From positions 1-5,074 of the forward strand of contig JBQTIM010000075.1 in NCBI GenBank assembly GCA_052388135.1: DNA of 5,074 bases. The letters run 5' to 3'. Numbering within the stretch: position 1 is the stretch's first letter; each line of letters begins with the position of its first letter. This document shows positions 1-4,646 of this stretch, in pieces. The translations under genes and the position numbers were made by a program. Under the pieces are notes generated by a model. It had not been told where the DNA came from, ran no database searches, and saw nothing but the letters and a program-made list of their open reading frames with translations. The DNA comes from JBQTIM01 sp052388135. Lineage in GTDB: Bacteria > Elusimicrobiota > Elusimicrobia > FEN-1173.

Positions 1-483
1 TGCGCCTTAGCGGTCCTCGGCTCACATACCGCCGACGGAGTATGCTCGCCTCGGCCCGCGTCGGCTCGGCTCGAAATCTGAAATTTCGCTCCGAGTTCAT
101 TTATGAGATGAGTTCTTGTCATTGCGAGCGCAGCGAAGCAATCCCAGGTTCCGCGTTAAGAGATGAAATTTTTCGGAACCAACCCGAATTCCCCGGTTGG
201 ATCGCGGGATTCGACGTAAAATCCGGGACTTTTTCCTTCACAAAAAATTCGACCGCAGTCCGGGCTACGCTCTCCCCTTTTAGTTTCTTAAAAATCCCAT
301 CTTTTCCGTCTCGGCTCTCACGCCAAACCGGGGACTCCGGGCTCATGGGATTGCTTCGTCACAAACAGCGTTTCTCGCGATGACAAAAGTAGAGAAGTGT
401 TGGAATCCCTACGCCCGGCCGCTTCCTTCACCGTCGATCGAACGCGCGCCGCGGCGTAACCGCGCGGACGGCCCGCGGGGCCT
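1..483. other. Gene-free stretch upstream/downstream boundary, repeat-rich
   Basis: I see no credible coding sequence here. The one moderately long open frame (42-383) runs through a palindromic repeat and reads the HCERSEAI shadow peptide. Contents in order: an imperfect hairpin at 65-95 (CTCGG and CGAAAT pairing with ATTTCG and CCGAG, separated by a 2x2 internal loop); the composite repeat at 116-386, listed separately; and GC-rich small hairpins just past the recR stop codon (GGCCC/GGGCC at 470-482, CCGCG/CGCGG within about 449-467). The last two could help end the dnaX-recR transcript on the minus strand. Neither is followed by a U tract, so I do not call a terminator. Confidence 0.7.
116..386. 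repeat. Composite inverted repeat, copy A (HCERSEAI-type arms around a 159-bp core)
   Basis: The ends are inverted: TTGTCATTGCGAG at 116-128 matches the reverse complement of 374-386 at 12 of 13 positions, and CGAAGCAATCCCA at 134-146 is exactly complementary to 346-358. The right arm carries about ten extra bases between these blocks. Inside lies a core at 183-341 with its own terminal inverted repeats (183-200 and 323-341), starting CCCG and ending CGGG. A second copy of this core is at 3039-3200. The arm sequence belongs to a widespread class of intergenic palindromes. There is no transposase gene, so if mobile it would be a non-autonomous MITE-like element; it could instead be a folded RNA or a transcript-end structure. 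Confidence 0.8.
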
Positions 484-1083
484 TCAGGCGATGGCGCGCC
501 GCCCGGCCAGCGCCTGAGCCAGGGTGAACTCGTCGGCGTACTGGATGGCGCTGCCCGACGGCAAACCGTAGGCCAGGCGCGTCACGGACACGCCCAGGGG
601 TTTCAAAAGGTCGGCCAGGTAGGCGGCGGTGGTTTCGCCCTCGGCCGTGGGGTTGGTGGCGAGCACCACCTCGGTCACGCCCTTGTCGCGCACGCGGCCC
701 AGCAGGCCGTCGATGCGCAGTTCCTCCGGCCCCACGCCGTCCAGCGCCGACAGCACGCCGCCCAGCACGTGGTAGCGCCCGCGGAAGGCGCGGCTCCGCT
801 CGATGGCCTGCAAGTCTCCCACCTCTTCCACCACGCACAAGAGGCCCGCTTCCCGCGCCGGGTCCGTGCACCGGCCGCAGTCGCTCGCTTCCTCCTCGGC
901 CTCCACGAAATCCCCGCAGGAAGGGCAGCGCTTCAGCCTTTCCCGGGCGCGGCCCAGCGTTTCCAGAAAATTCTGGGCCTCGGCCGGATGGCGCAGAAGG
1001 TAAAGGGCCAGCCGCTCCGCCATCTTGGGCCCGATGCCCGGCAGGCGCGTCAGGGACCCGACGAGGTTCGTCCAGGAATTCAT
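484..1083 (-). CDS. recR: Recombination mediator protein RecR
   Basis: RecR works with RecF and RecO in the cytoplasm to load RecA on single-stranded gaps during recombinational repair. The 199-residue length is the usual one. Visible domains: an N-terminal helix-hairpin-helix with LPGIGPKMAERLA (residues 14-26); a four-cysteine zinc motif C53, C56, C69, C72; a Toprim domain from about residue 80, beginning LLCVVEEVGDLQAIE with acidic residues E86 and E87 and continuing to ATNPTAEGE (142-150); and the C-terminal block LAYGLPSG...YADEFTLAQAL (170-192). The ATG at 1083 gives the family-standard N terminus. The bases before it are pyrimidine-rich and contain no Shine-Dalgarno, so translation may depend on read-through from dnaX. 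It lies 107 bp downstream of dnaX on the same strand, probably one transcript. Identity is near certain. Confidence 0.97.
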   Translation of the reverse strand: MNSWTNLVGSLTRLPGIGPKMAERLALYLLRHPAEAQNFLETLGRARERLKRCPSCGDFVEAEEEASDCGRCTDPAREAGLLCVVEEVGDLQAIERSRAFRGRYHVLGGVLSALDGVGPEELRIDGLLGRVRDKGVTEVVLATNPTAEGETTAAYLADLLKPLGVSVTRLAYGLPSGSAIQYADEFTLAQALAGRRAIA

Positions 1084-1190
1084 GGGAAAGGGAGGGGAAC
1101 GGCGCGGCCGCCGGCGGACCGGCGCCGCCGGTTTCGTGGTTTCGCCGCGTGGAAAGGTGTCATGGGAATCGCCATGGGCTTGCGGCGCGG
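1084..1190 (-). other. dnaX-recR intergenic gap without ybaB
   Basis: This 107-bp gap is where ybaB/ebfC usually sits between dnaX and recR. It is too short for that gene of roughly 100 codons, and I see no remnant. It contains a GC-rich hairpin, CCGGCGG at 1111-1117 and CCGCCGG at 1125-1131, without a following U run on the minus strand. The hairpin is therefore more likely a processing or stability element than a terminator. The stretch just before the recR ATG is C/T-rich with no AGGAGG-like motif. Confidence 0.6.
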
Positions 1191-2912
1191 TCAGCGCGCC
1201 GGAGTGTCTATCTTCTTCAGCTTCCCCGGGAAGCGCTTCATCACTTTTTGCAGGGACGCCTCGATCTCGCGCGGACGTTCGATCTCTTTTTCGGATTCCT
1301 CAGGCGCCGGGACGGGCCCTTCCTCCTCGGAGGAGGCCTCGGCCGGCGGCTCCGGCGGCAACGGCTCCTCGGGCGGCGGCGCGGCCGGGCCGGGCTCGAA
1401 CACGCTCCGCACGAAAAGGCCCTCCACGCCGGGCCGCTCCCTCAAGATATCCGTGATCAGGGCCAGGTTCGCCGTGATCTGCTTGCTCGCGAAATCCTCC
1501 CGGCTCACGATGCGCAGGGCGCCGTCCTTCGTCTCCCAGCGGGCGGCCGCCAAGAAGGAGCCCAAGGAGGGCTTCCTCTTCATGACCTCCTGAAGCAGGC
1601 GGGTCCAGGCCGCGCTCACATCGCCGGGCTCGGAGGCCGGAGACGACTCCGGCGCCGCCGGGGCGGACGATTGGGCCGGGGGCGCTTCCGCGCGCGCTCC
1701 CGACGGAGCCGCGCTTTCCCGCGCCGAAGGCCGCGCCGGCGCGGGTTCGCCGCGCGTCGCCGCCGCGGGCGTTGCGCTCCCGCCACCCAAATTTTTCTCC
1801 AGCCTCTCCAGGCGCTCCAGCAGGGCGTCCACATCCACCGGCTTCTGCGCCAATTCCAGGCAGGTCAGCTCGAAGGTGACGCGGGACGACTCGCTCCGCC
1901 GCATGTCCGTCAAGCCGCGGCTGATGAGGCGCAGGTTCCGCTCCAACTCGGCGAAGCCGTGGGCTTCCGCCGCTTTCTTCAGGGCGTCGGCGTCGGGCTG
2001 TCGGTCGTCCTGCACGCCGCTCTTCCACAGCAGGGCGCGGTGCCAAAAGTCTTTCAAGTCCTGGGCCAGCTGGAAAAGGTCGTGCCCGTCCTCCGACGCC
2101 TTCTGCACGGCCTTTATCACCGCGGCCGGTTCGCCCTCTTTCAGCGCTGCGGCGAATTCCTCCAGGGCCCGGCGCGGCAAAACGCCCAGAAGCGCCCGCA
2201 CGTTCTCCCCGGAAATGTCGCCGGGGGAATAGGCGATGAGCTGGTCCAGCAAAGACAGCGCGTCACGCAAAGAACCGTGGGCCGCCCGCGCCGCCTCCGC
2301 CAGGGCTTCCGGGTCCGCCTTCAGCCCCTCTTTCTTGACGATGTCCTCCAGCTTCTCGCGGATCGCCGCCGGGCGGATGGGCCGCAGTTGAAACCGTTGG
2401 CAGCGCGACAGGATGGTGCCCGGAATCTTCTGCATCTCCGTCGTGGCCATCATGAACACCGCGTGGGGCGGCGGCTCCTCCAGCGTTTTCAGCAGGGCGT
2501 TGAAGCCCGCGTCGGTGATCTGGTGGGCCTCGTCGATGATGATGATGCGGTGGCGGGACTGGGAAGGCGCGTACTTCACGGTCTCGCGCAGCTCGCGGAT
2601 CTGGTCTATGCCGCGGTTGGAGGCGCCGTCTATTTCCAGCACGTCGCCGGAAGACGCGCCGGACGCCGCGTCCCGGCAGGGGGGGCACTCGCCGCAGGGT
2701 TTGGCCGTGGGCCCCTGGGCGCAGTTCAGCGCCTTGGCCAAAATGCGCGCCGTGGTGGTCTTGCCGCACCCGCGCGGCCCGGAGAAAATATAAGCGTGGG
2801 CCGGCCGCCCCGCCGCCAGAGCGTTGGCCAGGGTGACCGTGACGTGCTCCTGCCCGATCAATTCCTCGAAAGTTCGTGGACGGTATTTGCGCGCGAGCAC
2901 CAGGTAGGACAT
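1191..2912 (-). CDS. dnaX: DNA polymerase III subunit tau/gamma (clamp loader ATPase)
   Basis: DnaX is the ATPase of the clamp loader, which opens the sliding clamp and couples polymerases to the replicative helicase. The N terminus SYLVLARKYRPRTFEELIGQ is typical and fixes the start. Visible AAA+ features: Walker A GPRGCGKT (45-52); zinc cysteines C64, C73, C76, C79; Walker B IIIIDEAH (123-130); sensor 1 around MATTE (155-159); arginine finger SRC (169-171); sensor 2 GSLRDALSLLDQ (213-224). A collar region follows to about residue 375, then an Ala/Pro/Ser-rich linker (about 378-430). A tau-like C-terminal domain (about 433-506) begins AAWTRLLQEV. An acidic Pro/Glu-rich tail ends in a basic segment. 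The 573-residue protein is therefore tau-type. No Shine-Dalgarno precedes the ATG. Followed by recR. Confidence 0.97.
   Translation of the reverse strand: MSYLVLARKYRPRTFEELIGQEHVTVTLANALAAGRPAHAYIFSGPRGCGKTTTARILAKALNCAQGPTAKPCGECPPCRDAASGASSGDVLEIDGASNRGIDQIRELRETVKYAPSQSRHRIIIIDEAHQITDAGFNALLKTLEEPPPHAVFMMATTEMQKIPGTILSRCQRFQLRPIRPAAIREKLEDIVKKEGLKADPEALAEAARAAHGSLRDALSLLDQLIAYSPGDISGENVRALLGVLPRRALEEFAAALKEGEPAAVIKAVQKASEDGHDLFQLAQDLKDFWHRALLWKSGVQDDRQPDADALKKAAEAHGFAELERNLRLISRGLTDMRRSESSRVTFELTCLELAQKPVDVDALLERLERLEKNLGGGSATPAAATRGEPAPARPSARESAAPSGARAEAPPAQSSAPAAPESSPASEPGDVSAAWTRLLQEVMKRKPSLGSFLAAARWETKDGALRIVSREDFASKQITANLALITDILRERPGVEGLFVRSVFEPGPAAPPPEEPLPPEPPAEASSEEEGPVPAPEESEKEIERPREIEASLQKVMKRFPGKLKKIDTPAR
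1788..1794 (-). other. Possible -1 slippery heptamer A AAT TTG in dnaX
   Basis: On the coding strand the bases AAATTTG are in the X XXY YYZ phase, with codons AAT (374) and TTG (375), right where the AAA+/collar region ends and the flexible linker begins. This is the place where making a short gamma form would be sensible, and E. coli dnaX does make gamma by -1 frameshifting. However, the -1 frame here stays open to a stop at 1300-1302, about 163 more codons of Arg/Gly-rich sequence, rather than stopping soon. I saw no obvious downstream stimulatory hairpin. Chance occurrence is quite possible. Confidence 0.2.
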
Positions 2913-2919
2913 GAAGGAG

Positions 2920-2949
2920 AGTTTACTATTTTGCCGACGGGAGGATCAA
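2920..2949 (-). promoter_or_regulatory. Candidate dnaX promoter (TTGATC-N18-TAAACT)
   Basis: On the minus strand a -35-like TTGATC (2949-2944) is followed after 18 bp by a -10-like TAAACT (2925-2920). Each matches the sigma70 consensus at four of six positions. The -10 ends only 7 nt before the dnaX ATG at 2912, so a start site at the normal distance would fall on or next to the A of ATG. That fits the absence of a Shine-Dalgarno (the bases before ATG are CTCTCCTTC). This is prediction by eye. Confidence 0.4.
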
Positions 2950-2972
2950 AGGAAAGCGGGATTATTTATTTC

Positions 2973-3000
2973 GTCATACCGGCGCAAGCCGGTATCCAGG
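2973..3000. repeat. REP-type hairpin (VIPAQAGIQ family)
   Basis: GTCAT is followed by a perfect palindrome: ATACCGGC (2976-2983), a GCAA tetraloop (2984-2987), and GCCGGTAT (2988-2995), then CCAGG. The shadow translation VIPAQAGIQ is the well-known signature of a widespread intergenic repeat class. It sits 66 bp before the repeat core copy B. The left arm of copy A starts with the same GTCAT 65 bp before its core, so the hairpin is probably a module of the same composite repeat. Confidence 0.8.
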
Positions 3001-3038
3001 GTTTGTCGTTGCCCGATTCGTTGGGCGCTCTCGATTTA

Positions 3039-3200
3039 CCCGAATTCCCCAGTCGGATCGCGGGATTCGACGTAAAATCCGGGGCTTTTTCCTTCACAAA
3101 AAAATTCGACCGTAGTCCGGGCTACGCTCTCACTTTTTTGTTTCGTAAAAAACCCCCGTCTTTTCCGTCTCGGTCCTCGCGCCCAACTGGGGAATCCGGG
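3039..3200. repeat. 162-bp repeat core, copy B
   Basis: This is a direct repeat of the core at 183-341, highly similar along its whole length, including the shared blocks GGATTCGACGTAAAATCCGG, TTTTTCCTTCACAAAAAA and GTCCGGGCTACGCTCTC. Similarity stops at the terminal inverted repeats (left 3039-3056, right 3183-3200). Internal small hairpins are visible: GGATT/AATCC near 3063-3080 and CGTAG/CTACG near 3111-3126. A TTA triplet flanks both ends (3036-3038 and 3201-3203), which could be a 3-bp target duplication, but copy A has none. No open frame is shared convincingly, so it is non-coding. Confidence 0.85.
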
Positions 3201-3234
3201 TTAGGCAAGTCGCCGGGTCCCGGCCCGGCGGCCG

Positions 3235-3272
3235 GCCTCCTTTTCTCTTGCTTGTCCAAGAGAAAAGGAGGC
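3235..3272. repeat. Perfect 16-bp hairpin
   Basis: GCCTCCTTTTCTCTTG (3235-3250) and CAAGAGAAAAGGAGGC (3257-3272) are exact reverse complements around the 6-nt loop CTTGTC. It starts 34 bp after copy B of the repeat core. The stem carries short T and A runs rather than being purely GC. It resembles intergenic hairpin repeats seen in other genomes, but I cannot name a family with certainty. It is not followed by a U tract on either strand. Confidence 0.8.
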
Positions 3273-3285
3273 AAAAGAGAAGACA

Positions 3286-3411
3286 CCCCCGGCGGCTTCC
3301 GCGCGCCGTTTTCGCGGCGGCCCTCCACTCAGGCCCCTCAACGGCCCATCGGGGCCATCGGGTCGGGCCTCCCTCCCCGCGAAAACGGCGCGCTCAAACC
3401 GCCGCAGGGGG
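3286..3411. repeat. Long GC-rich inverted repeat around a central hairpin
   Basis: GCGCGCCGTTTTCGCGG (3301-3317) is exactly complementary to 3377-3393. Outside this 17-bp stem the pairing resumes after a 5x5 internal loop with GGCGG/CCGCC (3291-3295 with 3399-3403) and then CCCCC/GGGGG (3286-3290 with 3407-3411). The 59-bp interior has its own hairpin, GGCCC-ATCG-GGGCC around 3343-3356. If transcribed on either strand it would fold into a large branched rod. No terminator U run follows. It could be a repeat element, an RNA fold, or a recombination relic. Confidence 0.7.
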
Positions 3412-3457
3412 CCCCGAGAATCGCTCACCATCAATTTAGGCAGGCCGTGTGTTTGCG

Positions 3458-3528
3458 GGCGTCAGTCGGACTGCAGGGTGAAGCCAAATCGCGCTGTTGG
3501 CAGGAAAGCGCTGTGCCGACGCCTTTTT
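3458..3528 (+). terminator. Possible branched structure ending in U5
   Basis: GGCGT (3458-3462) can pair with ACGCC (3519-3523), which is followed directly by TTTTT (3524-3528). Within the enclosed bases CAGTC/GACTG and GCCAA/TTGGC (3483-3487 with 3497-3501) can form inner hairpins. On the plus strand this looks like a weak multi-branched terminator or the end of a small RNA. No plus-strand gene lies upstream that it would serve. The closing stem is only 5 bp and the enclosed loop is large, so this is a tentative call. Confidence 0.25.
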
Positions 3529-3593
3529 GGGGCAGGTAATGGTTTTTTCTCTCATTCCAATGACGTGGAGTGAATGCCCGAAGAGAAGCCCGG

Positions 3594-3857
3594 TCACTCG
3601 TAATGCGTCCAAAGCCGAATGACTTTGACTGTCTTGATATCTTTTAGGACTTGATAGACGAGGCGGTGTTGAATGCTGATGCGGCGGGAACAGGCTCCGG
3701 ACAAGTCGCCGACAAGCTTTTCAAAGGGGGGCGGATTTTGAAACGGGTTTTTCTCCAGAATATCCAGCAAGCCTTCGGCTTTGGCGCGCAATCCGGCGGC
3801 CGATAATTTTTTCGCATCCTTTTGCGCTTGTTTCGTAAAGACCAGCCGCCAAGTCAC
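3594..3857 (-). CDS. YoeB/Txe-family toxin (ribosome-dependent mRNA endonuclease)
   Basis: Toxins of this RelE-superfamily branch enter the ribosomal A site and cut mRNA; the partner antitoxin holds them inactive. The 87-residue product ends in the family signature: ENPFQNPPPFEKL-type centre (here EKNPFQNPPPFEKL, residues 35-48), SRRISIQHRLVYQV (57-70) and a C-terminal RLWTHYE (81-87). E46, R65, H85 and Y86 occupy the positions of the E. coli YoeB catalytic residues, so it looks active. I choose the GTG at 3857 as start because it gives the standard TWRLVFTKQAQKDAKKL N terminus and overlaps the antitoxin stop as GTGA. That implies coupled translation; there is no separate ribosome site. A longer in-frame start at 3968 would run into the antitoxin gene. 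The pair looks less GC-rich than its neighbours, consistent with transfer. Confidence 0.93.
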   Translation of the reverse strand: MTWRLVFTKQAQKDAKKLSAAGLRAKAEGLLDILEKNPFQNPPPFEKLVGDLSGACSRRISIQHRLVYQVLKDIKTVKVIRLWTHYE

Positions 3858-4096
3858 CAAACAAGCTTTTTGGACAATTTGCCGACAGGGGTCTTGAGTC
3901 CTTTTCGGATGGAGTCCCGCATCCCCGGGATGGACAACAGGTGGAGGGTCTCCTGTATGGCGCGCCAATCATCGTCGGCAATAAGCACGGCTCTGCACCT
4001 TTTGCCGGTGATCTGTATGGGTTCGTGGGAGGCGGCGGTTTCGTCAAGCAGCTTGTACAGCCTCGCTCTGGCGGCGCTGGCGGTTAAGGTGGTCAT
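3854..4096 (-). CDS. Phd/YefM-family antitoxin
   Basis: This 80-residue protein is the first gene of the pair and should both neutralise the downstream toxin and repress the operon. The fold is recognisable: TTLTASAARARLYKLLDE (2-19) as the N-terminal DNA-binding region, then HEPIQITGKRCRAVLIADDDW (24-44), then the helix AIQETLHLLSIPGMRDSI (46-63). The remaining tail (64-80) is the expected toxin-binding segment. The tail is unusual in being Lys-rich (KGLKTPVGKLSKKLVW); from memory, relatives with this N-terminal half often end in an acidic tail. A clear ribosome site GGAGG on the minus strand, 5 nt before the ATG, supports the start. It lies 43 bp downstream of msrB on the same strand. Confidence 0.92.
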   Translation of the reverse strand: MTTLTASAARARLYKLLDETAASHEPIQITGKRCRAVLIADDDWRAIQETLHLLSIPGMRDSIRKGLKTPVGKLSKKLVW

Positions 4097-4100
4097 TGGC

Positions 4101-4107
4101 TCCTCCC
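4101..4107 (-). promoter_or_regulatory. Shine-Dalgarno of the antitoxin gene
   Basis: The minus strand reads GGGAGGAGCCA-ATG, with GGAGG centred about 7 nt before the antitoxin start. It is one of the few good ribosome binding sites in the window. It contrasts with dnaX, recR and msrB, which have none. Confidence 0.75.
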
Positions 4108-4111
4108 TGCC

Positions 4112-4143
4112 TAAAGCGTACGCTAAAACGTACTCTAAGTCAA
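4112..4143 (-). promoter_or_regulatory. Toxin-antitoxin promoter with paired GTAC operator
   Basis: On the minus strand TTGACT (4143-4138) is a strong -35; 17 bp further is a weak -10, TACGCT (4120-4115). Overlapping spacer and -10 is a two-part direct repeat, GTACGTTTTA then GTACGCTTTA (4133-4124 and 4121-4112). This places two GTAC palindrome cores, one extended to GCGTACGC, exactly 12 bp apart. In E. coli yefM-yoeB the operator is two palindromes with TGTACA cores 12 bp apart, so this is very probably where the toxin-antitoxin complex binds and represses. The -35 overlaps the msrB stop codon. Confidence 0.65.
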
Positions 4144-4640
4144 GGCTTCTTTTTCTCCAGCTTCAGCGAGGCGGAGTTGATGCAGTAGCGTTGGCCGGTG
4201 GGGTTGGGGCCGTCGTCGAAGACGTGGCCCAGGTGGGAGCCGCAGCGGGAGCACATGACTTCGGTGCGCTTCATGCCGAAAGTGGTGTCGGATTCCTCCA
4301 GCACGCGGGCTTTGTCCGCGGGCTGCCAGAAGCTGGGCCAGCCGGTGCCGGAATCGAACTTGGTTTCGGAGCTGAAAAGCTCCTGGCCGCAGGCGGCGCA
4401 GAGGTACATGCCCGCCTCGTGGGCGTTCCAATACGCGCCCGTGAAGGGGCGTTCCGTGCCCTTTTCGCGCAAAACGTGGTACTGCTCGGGCGTGAGCTGC
4501 TTCTTCCACTCGTCTTCGTTTTTCTGAACCATGAACGTTTTCGCCTCCGGTTTTTCCGGCCGCGAGCCGGCGGCGCCCCCGCGGGCGGGGACGATGAGGG
4601 CGGCGGCCAGGATCGCGGCCAGGGGAATCGGGCGCTTCAT
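4140..4640 (-). CDS. msrB: Peptide-methionine (R)-S-oxide reductase MsrB, predicted exported
   Basis: MsrB reduces the R form of methionine sulfoxide in proteins, using thioredoxin-type donors. The 166-residue product starts with a basic-hydrophobic segment KRPIPLAAILAAALIVPARG (2-21) and small residues GGAAG that could be a signal-peptidase site, so it probably acts outside the cytoplasm. The MsrB domain spans about residues 38-162: EWKKQLTPEQY (44-54), REKGTERPF (58-66), zinc cysteines C81/C84 and C130/C133, GWPSF (100-104), HLGHVFDDGP (136-145), and catalytic C153 in RYCINSASL. T99 stands in SGTGWPSF where many MsrBs have the resolving cysteine. I start at 4640, not at the longer in-frame start at 4805, because of the signal peptide and the promoter between them. 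An internal Met37 would give a cytoplasmic form. No Shine-Dalgarno is visible. Confidence 0.94.
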   Translation of the reverse strand: MKRPIPLAAILAAALIVPARGGAAGSRPEKPEAKTFMVQKNEDEWKKQLTPEQYHVLREKGTERPFTGAYWNAHEAGMYLCAACGQELFSSETKFDSGTGWPSFWQPADKARVLEESDTTFGMKRTEVMCSRCGSHLGHVFDDGPNPTGQRYCINSASLKLEKKKP

Positions 4641-4646
4641 GGGTCC

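Larger units (their letters stand above)
2913..3593. other. Gene-free, palindrome-dense stretch between the toxin gene and dnaX
   Basis: About 680 bp with no credible gene. The open frames crossing it, on either strand, run through inverted repeats and give Arg/Pro/Gly-rich shadow peptides. Contents from left to right: the dnaX promoter candidate; a REP-type hairpin (2973-2997); the repeat core copy B (3039-3200); a perfect 16-bp hairpin (3235-3272); a long inverted repeat (3286-3411); and a possible U-tailed structure (3458-3528). The final 65 bp before the toxin stop include CATTCCAATGACG around 3553-3565. Its ATGACG end mirrors the CGTCAT at 2972-2977, so the whole block could be one nested repeat array. 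Confidence 0.7.

Noticed and set aside
42..383. 113-codon plus-strand open frame
   Set aside because: It runs through the composite inverted repeat, and its middle reads HCERSEAI, the known shadow peptide of a palindromic repeat. The repeated core is read in a different context in the second copy.
428..871. 147-codon minus-strand frame over recR
   Set aside because: It is an overlapping frame of recR with Arg/Gly/Ala-rich sequence and no family resemblance.
1111..1131. GC hairpin between dnaX and recR as a terminator
   Set aside because: No U tract follows on the minus strand, and recR has no promoter I can see, so read-through is more likely.
1300..2046. 248-codon frame as the -1 frameshift product or separate gene in dnaX
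   Set aside because: Long open alternative frames are expected at this GC content. The peptide is Arg/Gly/Ala-rich without domains; only the slippery heptamer is kept as a weak observation.
3248..3439. Small plus-strand frame and its antisense partner (3201-3434)
   Set aside because: Both are read through the inverted repeats, so similarity between strands is due to the palindromes and not coding.
1149..3539. 796-codon plus-strand open frame
   Set aside because: It lies antisense to dnaX and continues through palindromic repeats. Its composition is Arg/Gly/Leu-rich low-complexity, typical of a GC-rich opposite strand, and it has no recognisable domain.
3858..3968. N-terminal extension of the toxin to the ATG at 3968
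   Set aside because: The extension lies within the antitoxin gene, has no family similarity, and the GTGA overlap start gives the standard toxin N terminus.
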